From: Micromussa lordhowensis | Lineage: Eukaryota > Cnidaria > Anthozoa > Scleractinia > Lobophylliidae | Assembly: GCA_964020085.1 (NCBI GenBank) | Contig: OZ026604.1 | Span: 4,936,967 to 5,000,966 of the forward strand | Direction of reading: 5' to 3' | DNA: 64,000 nt | Shown here: piece after piece, positions 22,368-34,766 of the stretch | How the letters are laid out: each line of letters starts with the position of its first letter | Position numbering within the stretch: position 1 is the first letter of the stretch | Program-made: the position numbers and the translations under genes | The notes under the pieces: model-generated | The model's database searches: none | Seen by the model: the letters and a program-made list of their open reading frames with translations, nothing else | Told to the model about the DNA's origin: nothing

Positions 22368-22705
22368 GGTTGTTTACCATTTACTCGGAGAAACCGGTTG
22401 GTCGACAGTGGTAAATTGGACGCGTCAAATCCCGAATAGAAATTTCCACGGGGATGCGCTCGTTTCATTACCACGACTTTTTCCCGGAAGGTAGGATCAA
22501 AGGCGATCCAAGCCAAAAGGCCTGGAACTAGTAAAAATTAGCAAATGGAACGCACATTATTCGGAAATTCCGTTTGGGAATTTTGGTCTACCTTTCAAGA
22601 AATCCCGTTTTCCCGAGAAAATTTCCGTTCGGGGAGACAAAATCAATCTTTCCATTTACATTCCATCTGAAATTTCCGGAATATATGGGTAAATGGTAAA
22701 CAACC
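22368..22705. mobile_element. MITE with 17-bp terminal inverted repeats
   Basis: ggttgtttaccatttac at 22368-22384 is the exact reverse complement of 22689-22705. About 338 bp with no coding content, in the intergenic region downstream of the hexosaminidases. Confidence 0.6.
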
Positions 22706-23384
22706 GTTAGTAAGATTTCTCTTGTCGATCACCTGATGTATCATTTGACTTTTCTTGCGCTGTTGCACATTTTGCGCGCGAACTTACGAAATAAAAGACC
22801 TTTAACAGTCTTTTGAGTCAACTTTTGCGGATATTTTATCCTACTGGTTTGGTATATATACACTAAAACTTCGCGGCTCGGTAAATATCCACCATTAGCC
22901 ACCTCCACTACGGGGAATAATTGTTAATTATACAGAATGCGGGGTTTTGTGAAGAACGTTTTAGCAAGAATCACGCCTTATACGTTCATCTCATGTACAA
23001 AGATGTCCATCGTTTCGGAACGGGTCAGTTCTCGAATTATATTGCTTGAAAGCCTCAGTACCATATAAGCAAAGTTCATGTTCGACTCGTGCTCGCGAGA
23101 TAACAAATGAGCCATGTACTAGTTCGAACTACGAAAACACCGACAAAAAACTATGACTACTGACTTAAACAACAAACTATGATGCTGAGACATGTACTTC
23201 AGATGATAAAAGAAACCAAGAATCGTCGTAAACAGATCTTCGAAGATGAGGCAAACAACATGCGATTGGATAAAGAGGACACTCGACGAAGCAACTTGAA
23301 TAGTAAATATCTAAGAGCAACTATTGTGGTAAAATATCCTTATTCTTTTACATATATTTGTTTTTATTGTGTTCAATAAGCTTA
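22706..23384. other. Intergenic, nothing recognised
   Basis: No supported gene; the ORF at 23179-23379 lacks a recognisable domain, start context or splice partners. Confidence 0.45.
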
Positions 23385-23690
23385 CTCGTACAGTACGATT
23401 TGATACTGGGGTGCGAAGCCCGAGTAAACGCTCTTAGAACGTCTTAGAGGAAACCACATCAACCTTAGCTGGTTTTCATGCGGGTCCTCTATCCTGGTCC
23501 AATTGGAATATGGAGATGTTGGTTTTTGTGGAGGGAGGAAAACCTGAGAATCCGGAAGGAAAACCTTCGGAGCAAGGCGTGAACCAACAACAAACTCACC
23601 CCACATATGACACGTCTGGGCGGGAATCGAACCCAGACCACATCAGTGGGATGCGAGCGCTCTCATCACCTCGTCATCCTTGCTTCCCGA
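23385..23690 (-). mobile_element. tRNA-derived SINE, family C
   Basis: Minus strand: a head with aggatgacgaggtgatgaga, ggtctgggttcgattcccgc as box B, then catatgtggggtgagtttgt and caaaaaccaacatctcc. It matches, from memory, an abundant cnidarian SINE type. The two overlapping ORFs on opposite strands are by-products. Confidence 0.65.
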
Positions 23691-24958
23691 AAAGGACTAT
23701 AGGGATGGGAATGTGTCCGTCTCCAGTCCTTCTCAGATAATCACCTGCGAGTAATAATCATTAATACCTTGCATTTCTCTGGCGCCGTCGGGGCAATATA
23801 AAACTATTAGTTTGAGTTTTCTCTGATTTGAAGATGATTTACATTCACATTGAATATCATTTGAGCGATCTCCTGCTTCGAGACTGGTCTTGGAAAAAAG
23901 CTGTTTTTTGCTTCGAACAAAATGATAGTATGATTCGACTTTTTGTAACGTTATTGCATTCGGAGTTCAGTTAGCTAGATTTCCTTATTATATTTTTTTC
24001 ATATAACGAACGCTCTGATTGGGTGTGTTATAAAATTGTGTTCATATAACTTAACGCACGCTCTGATCGATTGCGTGGTTGGTTTGCACGAGGTCACGTG
24101 ACCATGAGTATGATGTATCGAAGATTGCGATTTGTCAGGTTTGTTTTAAAAATAGAAATGAAGAACAGCCGCCTCTCGTTTACATAGCGTGAAAACGGAA
24201 AAAAGTGAGGGAATCTCGAAAGTGCCTATATTCAAATCTCAGCATGGAGTGTATCAAAGAAAAAGTTTGATAATATTCTATCCCGGACTGTTAAATGCGA
24301 AAACACGTAAGCACTAATTTTTCCTTTATAAAACACTGTGGCTGTAATAAGTATAAATAGTTTTTTCCACACAGACTAAAGAAATTAGCTGGCACCTTTA
24401 GCATACTTAGGCGAGCTCAACTCGTACCGTTTTTCTTTGTGAAATGGGAAAAAATTCAGTTGACTTTTAAATTAAGCATAAACGGTTTTCTAAGCTCTTT
24501 TGATTGGCTAAAGAATGTTTTTTTATATATTGATTCACTCCATTCTTAATAAAACGATGGCGAGATTAAAGTTTCGAACGCTTCTTGGCGCAAGAGCCTT
24601 GCTTATCGAAAGATCTTTTTAGTGAGACAATTGCAATACCTAATTTTTCCGAACAATACCAATTTATTTTAAGCACAGACGTGACGAATACAAAGAAGAT
24701 CATCAACTAGGAATATTGTCTTTTTAATGGTACTGCAAGATTAACAGAACTTACATTAAGGAACAAACTGCAATTAATGAGGAAAACTGAGATTTTGAGT
24801 TGCGAAAACAAAAAAGAGTGTGCTGTTTTTAGAATGGAAATCTGAAGTGACAAAAATATTCTAGAAAACAACGCTATGGTCTGGACAAGTGATTGAAACT
24901 TTACTGAGATTACCAGAAAGTAAAACACCAATTAAAAGCAAAGCCAATAGACTTTTGG
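23691..24958. other. Intergenic, nothing recognised
   Basis: AT-rich sequence without a supported gene. A repeated phrase, aacgcacgctctgat / gaacgctctgat, occurs near 24008 and 24055. Confidence 0.4.
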
Positions 24959-24960
24959 GG

Positions 24961-25083
24961 GATACGGCGGCCATTTTGAATTCTATTGATCCAAATAGCT
25001 AGGGGGAATTTAGTATGTATTTACCCCCAAAGCATCCCATAATAGCTATTTGGAACAACGGAATTCAAAATGGCCGCCGTATC
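24961..25083. mobile_element. Palindromic MITE
   Basis: The first 23 bases (24961-24983) and the last 23 (25061-25083) are perfect inverted repeats beginning gatacggcggcc. The inverted similarity continues inward (ccaaatagct / agctatttgg). About 123 bp of foldback sequence. Confidence 0.75.
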
Positions 25084-26000
25084 GTCGAAAAGGTCCATTG
25101 ATTCGCATTCCTGACACCATTACTGAAACAAAATATGTTGGTGTTATTTTTAAGCTTCATATGATAAGAATTTATAACCGAAATCGAGAGTTCTAAATCA
25201 GAGTAAAGTACCACTGATATTGGTGCTTAGTACATGTAATAGGGTTTTCATAATATTGCAATGTAGTATAGTTCCATCTACGTTTTCAGACAATAGTTTT
25301 CCACGTTCTTGTTTAGACTCCATTTAATTTTGCAAGGCATGGGATAAGATCTTTCTCTTAATACGCAATTACAGTTATCTTGGAAGAAAAACGTAAAACC
25401 GTCTAGTCCACATTTCTATGCATATATTTACAACGCTACGGTTTGTTGGTTTATTAATGCTGTCTTTTGTGTATCATGTTAAAAAGCGGATAGTTTTTCC
25501 TTTTTATAATTAATTGAAATATTGGTGCTGTCTCTGGAGATGTCATACTTGGCGCCAAGCATATTCTGTAGAAGTACTTTACTCAAGTAAGTCTCTCTTC
25601 GCCAAGAGTTACAAAGTGTCCTTTCTTCTACAAACCCTTTTGTTACCCGACAGACTTGGCTTGATCGTATCTTTGATTGAACATCACATCAACGTCAGCT
25701 CAACAATAAAACAGATAAAAAACTAAAATAGAAATACGTGGCTTTGCTTGCTAGAATGTGCTGCGCAGTGATATACCTTCGGAGTTAAGAAATGTATATT
25801 AAAGAAGCCTTTTGACAGGCTTTTAGAGGTGAAGTAATGATTAAGAAAGAGCGATATCAGATATATACATCGATATATACATGTCATTTGTCGGCCGGGA
25901 AGTCCACAAAGGGAAAAACTTTGTTCTAGGGGTCGCCTTAGGGGTTGCCCTGGGGTACAGTTTTACCCCTTTCGGACCTCCCGGGCCATCCGAGTTTGGT

Positions 26001-26235
26001 CCTGGGGCCTGTTTCTCGAAGGTCCCGAAACGTTTTCGCACCCGGAAAGCCAGAGCAAAATTTCAAAGCTGATGATTACAGAGCTGCTTTATTCACGTAT
26101 TCTTAATACAACAGAGGTTCTCTTCACTCAAGAAGTTTCAGGCATATACACTTCTCCGTTTTCAGATACAGATGAACTAAAAATGGCTTTACGCGCCCGA
26201 AAAGTTTCCGAGGCTTTCGAGAAACGGGCCCCTGG
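26001..26235. mobile_element. MITE with about 50-bp imperfect inverted repeats
   Basis: The left end, cctggggcctgtttctcgaa, and the right end, ttcgagaaacgggcccctgg, are inverted copies; similarity runs inward to gaaacgttttcg / cgaaaagtttcc. The small ORF ending in this element (25881-26072) is a repeat reading. Confidence 0.65.
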
Positions 26236-26254
26236 ACACATAACGTACAGAAGA

Positions 26255-26717
26255 TCCCCGGTAACTCGAACTCTGAAGGGAAACGAAAAACAGTTCGAGT
26301 AATCGTCGGGGTGTTCGAGTTATCGGGGTCGATTGAATATCCAGCTTGCCATGTTAATAATTGATAGTTTACTGATTTTTCAGCACTTTAGTGTACATTA
26401 CAGTGCAGATAAAACGTTAACTTATCTCGTCAGTAATTGTAACACTGTGACAGCTAAAGACACCGCATCCGGTATGACTCAAAAGATCGGGAAATGACCA
26501 TCAAATATGTGAACGGTCGGTTGCACTAATTAAAATCAAATTGCTGTGGTGTTAGTTTTGAGTGTTTTTACCGATTACACGACAAGAAAAGCTAATGGGA
26601 TGACATCCTTGGTGAGTTACATGAACCAGAATTCGAGTTAACGGGGTACTTTTGATCTCGGGAAACGAAACTGATTAGTTCGAGTTATCCGAGTTCGAGT
26701 TATCGGGGTTCCACTGT
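26255..26717. mobile_element. pogo/Tigger-like nonautonomous element
   Basis: The left end ccccggtaactcgaactctg and the right end cgagttatcggggttccactg are inverted copies. Several internal ttcgagttatcgggg motifs are present. The inferred end, cagtggaaccccgataactc, resembles pogo/Tigger-type terminal repeats. No transposase is visible. Confidence 0.5.
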
Positions 26718-27049
26718 GTTTAATTTACTTTTTCCTACTTCATGGTTATGATTTGTTTGATAAAGAAACCTGCAGAAAGATTGCTTCGCATGATCTTTGT
26801 TTGTATATGTTGCGGTTCAATTTTACCCTGAGTATAATTTGGTATTTCCTTTTGTTTCAACAGTACATTTTAATATACAGTATCACCATACCCCAGAACA
26901 AAGGAAATTGCCAACTTGTACCCAGGGTAAAATTGAACCAGAACATAAACGTAAGCCTTCAAGTCATGCCAATGTCACTGAAATGAAGATGAAATCAGCG
27001 AATCATCTTCAAGGAGAGCTTTATCATTTACGAGCAAAATTTATAAAAT

Positions 27050-27612
27050 GACTGAGCCACTACGCGCGCTCTCATTGGTGATAGGTATGTTTAGATGAGA
27101 GTATGTAAACACGGTTGTGACGTTTTAGATTCGCGCGTATTTTTGAGAATTCTTTTATGGAAGCAATAGAGCACTTTTTCCATGTTTATATTGCTTCATC
27201 TTAACACTCGGAGGGTTGGGAGAATTCTCGAAAGTTATGCAAACCCTCGACTACTTCTCGGGTCTGCCTAACTGTCTCGAATTCTCCCAACCCCCCTCGT
27301 GTTTAGAATAACGGAGCCACTTCGCGCGCTCTCATTGGTCGATAGGTGTGTTTAGATGAGCGTATGTAAACACGGTTGTGACGTTTTAGATGCGCGCGTA
27401 TTTTTGAGAATTCTTTTATAAAAGCAATAGAGCACTTTTTCCGTGTTTATATAGCTTCATCTAAACACTCTGAGAGTTGGGAGAATTCTCAAAAGTTATG
27501 CATGCAAACCCTCGACTGCTTCTCGGGTCTGCCTAACTGTCTCGAATTCTCCCAACCCTCCGAGTGTTTAGATGAGGCTATATAAACAAGGAAAAAGTGC
27601 TCTATTGCTTAA
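27050..27612. mobile_element. Two tandem foldback elements
   Basis: Two copies about 260 bp apart share cgcgctctcattggt, gtaaacacggttgtgacg and gagaattctttta. Each contains foldback arms: gcaatagagcactttttcc and gggttgggagaattctc are repeated in inverse orientation, ending ggaaaaagtgctctattgc. The ends resemble those of the foldback element at 54569-54768. Confidence 0.7.
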
Positions 27613-30600
27613 ATCACAAGTTTGTATCACAAATTACAGGAGCTCAGTCACGGCAATGATAATGGTAGAAAACACCAAGAAGATAATAATAAACCATAAA
27701 GGAACAAGGATGGTTAAGGATGGAAAAGATTAACGTACTCGGATTAGAAACGACGAAGTTGAAAAATTTAGGCTAAACTTTTCAAGATGCACAATCCGTG
27801 AAGTACTAAAAAAAGCTCGATAAGGATTTAAAAAATGATCCCCATAAAGAAAAGGTTTCTGGGCCAACAAATTAAAAAGCAACTCAAATATTCCCATTTT
27901 ATATATAGCTTTGTTTATTTGCCGTTGAAGAGTTAGCCCATTACTGTAATCGGTTCTCTGAATATAGATGCATTTTGATAAAACAGTTTGTAAAAGTTTA
28001 AGATGATTTACAGTCCGTACTGCGCAGTCTCAGCACCGTAATTATAAGTTCCCACTCGATGGAATGCGAATCGATGTTATTCGTTACGAACCACATACCT
28101 TATCTTTAAGGCCTTTCAAATTCTTTTTCCACAGCTTCAATAGTTGCTTTTTTCAGCCTAAAACGCATTTTTGCTGGAATGTGTGACACCAGCAAAACCT
28201 GCGAAACTGGCGGATTCAGTGTTCTGAAGGCTAAGATAACTGGTCTGTACGCACCATCAACATTTTGCACGTGACTGAGTGCGGATATAATAATGTTGAC
28301 CTTGGGAGAAATTTATCAGGTAAGCAAGCAAACGCGATAGTGACTAGTATATCTGAAAAACTTGATTGTCTAGCATATGAGAAGCCATTGTGAAGTTACC
28401 AGGAACTTGGGGACGCGAATTACCCCCATTGAATTCATAAGACGAGACATAATGGCATGTTTGATCTGCTTGTAGCAATTTACTTCTTCACGCTGTTGTT
28501 GTGTTTTGCTTGACGAGTTAGCTACACTATGGGGGGCAATCAAATTATTATTCAAATGTTTCCACGAAATTAAAGCACTTTTGATTCTTAACGTTTGGAC
28601 GAAAATCAACAGCACGCAAAGAAATTGTTTTTATTTTTGTTGGAAATTTTCAATTTACACGGTAAGTTCTCCAGCTAAATCATGCTGAGGAGAAGAGCAG
28701 AGTTTGTTTCTACGTTGAACTAGAACATTTCACCAAAACCGTAACAAGTGGCGGAAAGAAGTCACAATACCACAGAAAGTTTTCTTTCAAATTTTCACCT
28801 GCTTTGGGTAATACGACTCACGCAGTGTGTAGTTTAAGTTAATCAAAGAAGTTTAACTACCTTTCAATTGCTAGGTTATTTCAAATAAAAATCTTAGGTG
28901 GATATCCAAATTAACACTGTAAATCCTGAATGCCACATACGGCTCTCTGTCGGAGAGTGATTCAGTCAACGAACAAACGAACGAGTCTATGTTGTGGTGC
29001 GCGTTCGTGGCCGCGGGAGTAGAAAATCTCATATTTCATTTTAAAGTTGAATGAAAGTGGATGTTGTTACTAGCCATAGACAATACTGAAGATGGCCTTG
29101 AAAGCTGGTAAGGATTTGTGAGGCTATGCCGTGGGTATATGTAGTCAGGTATCGCCGAGAATTTCCAGAATTTTTGAAAGTTGCAGCTTTCCTTGAACGC
29201 GTGATAGAATTAACTAGGACCTGACCGAACTGACCTCGCTTCTCTGAACTGCTTTTGAAAAAACCTTACTGAAATTTCTCCTGTTTAAAACTTCAAAGCT
29301 AAACGATCCTCGTTGTGTTTGAAAGCATAACACACAGCTGAAACGAAGGAGTTACAAATTAAAACTTGAAAGCAAATAGAACTATATAAATAACACAAAC
29401 ATATTGAGTGATATTCTGTCGGTTTGTGCTAATGAAACTTCTAGAGCTAAAAGACAATTTAAAAAGGAAAAGAAAGACACGAGAAACATATATCTATGTA
29501 TATCAACTGAATTCGCACTGGCGAAGTACACAAGAGCTATTATTAAAGGAACTGAAACTAGGAAGTGCTCTCGAAGTCTAAGAACATTCAGGAATATGTC
29601 GGAAACGGTGTTTTCACAATATTATTGAAATTGTAATCGTTTTCCAGTAGGTAAGCTCCAATTTTCATTTTTTTTTTGAAAAAAATCTTATTTTCGTTCA
29701 CATGAAACTGTTATGCGGTTAGTGACGGAATAAACTTGGTAAAAGAGTAGGTGTCCATACGAAATAAAAAAAGTCACGGAAGTGAAATCAAGAAAAGGTA
29801 AGAGACGAGATGATTTTAAGTGGGTTGTGTTAAGGAGGTTTTTTTTTCATGTACTTCAGAAATCTAGAGACTTGTGGAAGATGCTCTCTAGGTTTGGAAA
29901 TCTTTGCTAATTTTTGGACTACCATACCAAACACAAACCTTTTGACTCTTAACTGAACGGGTATACTGCCTTCGCTTGGTCATTTTAAGATCGCAAATTT
30001 GAGAAAACTAAAAGATTTCAGCCGTTGTGTTCTGTCCACTACAGAGTTCAGCTGTCGCAGTAAGTCATTAATTTACTGGCAGTCAAAATCAAGGTAAAAG
30101 ATGAGATAATGGCGAGCATCATTATCTGCAATTCGGAGCCTTTCAGTCTGCTTGTCGGCCACTAATGCCAAATCTCTTGTAGCAGTTGATTCATCTGCGA
30201 AATATTCACGATCGCGCTGATGTTGGCTGTCAACAGCGACTTATCAATTTCAAGTGACAGCTGTCAAGGTAGCACAGCTTTGCACTTGATGGGTTTTCCG
30301 TTCATTGCCAGACCCTTTTGGAACACCAGATATCATGTTTGATATTATGAAGAGCGGATCTTAGAAGTTTTAATTACAAAACTCTATGCTTTTAAGGTTT
30401 TGTGTAGATTGACAATAAAAATACTACATTACCATTGCTAAGATTCTCTCATCATCCAAAGATACAGTGTCACTTTGTGAACGCCATACTGCGTTCAAGG
30501 ATAAAACGAACACAAAAAACTTTTAATTATAGTAGAGTGAATTTTGTCACGTTTTTTCGCATCCACTCATCGAGCGGAATCAATGTATCACTTTATGATT

Positions 30601-32150
30601 AATTTGCATCTAAATGAATGGTTGAAAACAAAACGTGACTGTTATTCAAGATAAAGACAAGGAAACACAAAGAGTGGAATCATTCTACAAAATGACTTAA
30701 GGCTTCCACGCGTTTATTGCACTTAAAATTGATTTTGTAATAGGCTCAACTGGCGAATTTTAATCATGGCTATATTGAACTGCTCTATTTATATGCTGAT
30801 TAAAGTGTTGAATTATTTGCTGGCGGTTTGAAACTGACATAATCTGTTTCAGGATGATTGATTTCGGCAAGAAAATGACAAATGTCCCAGTCAGGAAGGA
30901 TTGAAATCGACACGAAATCGCACAACAAGCGCTGCGTAAGCGCTTTTAAGGATTACTCGACCGCAGAATGATTCATGGGTTTCCCTTTCGAGTGCTCAGC
31001 AAGGCGGTGAAATTTTTTCCAATCCCTCCCACCCATCAACTGGAAACAATAACTAATACAAACATCTTGTCAGGTAAATCATTAATACTCCGTCGGGCTT
31101 CGATCAATTTTCAAACAACAGCCGCCCACCATGGTTTCTGTCGAGCCCACGCAACGCACGAGTGGACACGAAACGCATCACTCGGAGCGCGCGTGGCGAA
31201 TTGCTTCTTTAGATTTTGTGAACGCGCGTTGAAACTACACTGAAGTACCTTCGAGGGTTCTGAGTTTTTTTAGCATTTGACATTCGCCCAACAATTTGCT
31301 ATTTACTCCGGAACTTTGTCAACTCACCATAACAAACATCTTGCTGTATTAAATTTCTGCTAAAGGGATATATCAAGCCAAAAAAACAATTCGAATCTTT
31401 GTCAGGCAGCTACTCTTAACAGCCATCGCTCGACCGTTTAGCTTTCGATATCAATATTTTGCAGACACGCGAAATATTCCGCTATAATAACTACCCTGTA
31501 AAATAGCAAAGAAAAATAAAATACTAAATAAATTACTGAGTATTTCGACAAAGAGTTTTGTTTGAACGGAACGCGGCTAATTTTAAATTAGAGTCGAGCT
31601 CATTCGCTAGCACGAATTGGATTAACTTCATGTCTTAAATAGCTAAGCAACACTTTGAGTGAAAATTATAGAAGACCATGGAAATTTTCATGCCAAATTC
31701 CCAAGTTTTCTGAGTTTTTTTTTTATTTCAACTTCCTTTTCACCTGCCTGTAGTAAATTACAATACGGTCTCCGACACTATAGATATATATAAATGTGTG
31801 TCGCCACGCCACGGAACTTAAAGAGACTCTTTTTTTCAGAGAATGAAATATTTGAAAAGGTTGATACCCGAAAGGAACTTAAATCGAAGACAATACAAAC
31901 ACCTTTGAAATATATCATTTATAGATCGCTGAAAAAATATATTTATGCTATCAGTGTCTCATCTGCTCGCCATGTCGAGCCGTGCACCAGAGTAACATGC
32001 AAATATCAAACACATACGGCAGTCGGCGACAGAAAGACGAGAAAGTGAAAGATGAGTGATGTTGGAAAATTGAAGGAGAAATAGCGAAAAATTGTTCAGT
32101 TTCCTTGTTAATGTATTGGATGTTAAAGTGACAAATAGTTTTAATAGCTA
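27613..32150. other. Gene-poor region, nothing coding recognised
   Basis: About 4.5 kb of AT-rich sequence. A few ORFs of 60-94 codons have no recognisable domain or splice context. Regulatory sequence for the downstream NET gene may lie here; see the motif at 30255. Confidence 0.45.
30255..30266. promoter_or_regulatory. TGIF-type palindrome
   Basis: TGACAGCTGTCA, a perfect 12-bp palindrome made of two TGACAG half-sites, matches the established preferred dimer site of TGIF-class TALE homeodomain proteins. Use as an enhancer is inference. Confidence 0.35.
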
Positions 32151-32585
32151 GGCCCCTGACGTCCGGGGGGCGGGGGCTACTCTCCTATACAGGCTACAGG
32201 TACAGGCTACAAAGATATGTGTGGCCCCAAAGAGTATGGGGTTTAACGTTTTGGTCAGAAGTAGGGTATCGATTTTTGGACGTTTTGAACTCAAATAGGG
32301 TACAGTTTTTGCACTGTAGTGTTGAATTGGGTATGCTTTCTTTTAGAAGAAGCTATCCTACCTAATAAAAACATGTAAACATTGGTCTGAACTAACTACG
32401 AAACTAATTATAAGACAGGTCTAAAACAAGGTATTGATTTAAACGTCAGGAATGTTTTGTCAGCCCATAAAAAGGGGTTGGAACAACGCAGATTTTGATG
32501 TTTAATAGGGTAAGGGTCTTAGGAGGCGGGCCGCACACCCCCAATCAATTTTTTTCTGTGAGTATCCCCCCCGGCTCTGAGTTCT
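32150..32585. repeat. Dispersed repeat, G/C-run rich
   Basis: Contains ggggggcgggggctac, repeated tagggta motifs (about 32263, 32295, 32504) and tatccccccc. It differs strongly in composition from its surroundings and resembles a dispersed transposon-derived repeat. Ends are not defined. Confidence 0.4.
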
Positions 32586-34766
32586 GTGCAAGGTAGTGAA
32601 GGCGTGGCGTTTGCTCGCATGTTTTGGCCAGGCTGGCGCCAAATGCCCAAGATCATTTAGTTGGGTTTGTTTGATATGCAGACAAGTTCGACAGGACACT
32701 TGAGAAACGGCTGACATTTCCGCCTTAAAATGACAGCTTCTAGAGCGCGGCACTCTTTCATCTTGTTCGGCGGCGATCAGTCAAATTGTAAGAGCGCCAA
32801 ACATCTTTTCACATGACAGCTTTAGGCGCTAATGAGCTATTTAAGTAGCAGAGCCTTGAAAAACACGTCGTACACGATTTAATTACTTTATTAGTCAAGT
32901 AAGGCCTCGAACAATTCCACGCTCAATTTACAGCAATGCTCTCTTCTCGGACCTAGACAAATTATTAAGAGCACTTTTAATAAGTTTGTTTGATGGTGTA
33001 TTAAACCCAATAAGGGTTACGCGTGTGCTTTTGCCGCAAAAGGGATTGTGTTTTTAGTCTTAATAAAAGCAGTGACAGTCTGACGGGCGGATGGGCTGTT
33101 GTGACATTTGTGGCGGCGGCAATTGTTTGTTTTTGATAACTATAGATTACCTGTCAAAAATGGAATGAGTTGTGACTGTGAAATAGAAATTATCCTGGCC
33201 CTTTGTTTGTATTGTAAAAGCTTTTCACCACTTCATCGTATTGTCAAAGCTACCCGCAAGAATTCTTTGTCAGGGAGATTTGGTAGCTTTTTAATGGAAT
33301 ATTTGATGAAAAAAACCCACAGAGCGGATGAAGAAAAGATTCCTGGTCTTTTTCTTTCAAACAAAAGTTTTGTTTTGTTAAGGGCTTCGCTCAGTTTCGT
33401 AGCCCTCTGTCTCCAGTCGCGATGGCTTTCGTGTGACGGCTATCATTTAATAACTTCCCAAGCGAATTTTCAATTCTTATCTCATAAGATCATCTGCTTT
33501 TATTTGGGGTCCAAGCAAACACTCCTACACGCTGTTTATAGAGGTTATTGTGAAAGCGCTCCCAGCTGTCCGGTGCCTGTTATTCGTGCCAGCTAAATGT
33601 CTTTCATTCGAAATTGAACGAAATCTAGATAAATAACATAAAATGCCAACCTCCTCTCACTAAGAATGAAAATTAATATAGTTATCCTCTGAACTCTCAA
33701 CCGTTCATAAAAAAAACACAGAGAATTCTCTTTCCTTCGTTATTTTAAGCTTCTTAAGATCTGTTATCGCTTCTTATAATTGCTTTATTAGTTGCAGAAT
33801 TAATTATGCAAATACAGGCGTCTGAAGGGTGAATGTTTTGCGTTGTTTTCGAAAGCTATATTGGCGATGTTCTATTTTGAAATGAGTTTCCCGTTGGCCT
33901 GAAGGTCTTTGTTTGGTTAATAACGATTTTTGAAGGGTATGTTATTACATGTCCTGGCGGTCCTTTGGCCAGCACTAATAGTTTTCTAAATGTTCAGTCA
34001 AGCATTTGGAGTTAGTTGACGGAGCTGTCAAGGCTATTAGACATGTCAACACATTATCTAATCTCATTCATAAGCCTCGCACGCCCGTAGGTTTGATTGA
34101 TGGCTCGATAAGATAACGCTAAGACGTGTCATCGGATCAAACAGCGCCGAACAGTATACATATGTTGGGAGAACCTTGTTTCCAACCGCGCTCGCACGTC
34201 AACGCGACGCCAAACTGCCAGTGGAACTTAAAACCCCGCTGAACCGCTGAAACGTGCTTTACGTGAAGCTCTTCTGAAGAAACAATTCGGACAAAAGCGT
34301 GATTTTAAACACACAACGGACGCCAAGCTGGAAATTGACAAGTTTTACACAACTCTCTTCAACACATATCTTCAAACAATAGGTGACAAAAATAATTGAC
34401 GAAGATTGACAGCTTGATTGCTTCTGAGCAGTACGCTGACACCCTAGGTGATCCACTACTTAATTAACTCCTGTGTCGTGATTGGCCAAACGGCAAATCA
34501 TCAATCAATATCTTATATAGCCAATTACTTTGATGTCCAAGAATGACAAGTTTGTCAGTTTGATTATCCAATGAAGGAGTGAAATATCGCTAAAGACGCC
34601 ATCTGATTGGTCGGCGGCGAATGTTCTCTAATCTAGCCAATTCATTTACGACAGAAGAGCGCTCAGGCTTTGTCTGTAGTCGGCCTCGTTTCTTGTGTAT
34701 CTACACCTTTCATTGTCCAGTATTTAATATTTCACAAGGCCTACCGCACACACACACAGACCAGAT
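32586..34766. other. 5' region of the NET zinc-finger gene
   Basis: No coding signal is supported, including the 162-codon ORF at 33108. A TATA-like ttatatag lies at about 34513. TGACA/TGTCA pentamers are frequent, for example near 33074, 34027, 34048, 34384 and 34408, consistent with a cis-regulatory region. Confidence 0.45.
34094..34103 (+). promoter_or_regulatory. HOX-PBX composite-type site
   Basis: TGATTGATGG matches the known HOX-PBX heterodimer consensus (TGATTNAT). It lies 670 bp upstream of the NET gene start codon. Function is inferred. Confidence 0.35.

Noticed and set aside
33108..33596. 162-aa ORF upstream of the NET gene
   Set aside because: Low-complexity, Phe/Leu/Cys-rich translation without domain, signal or splice partner; likely a chance ORF.
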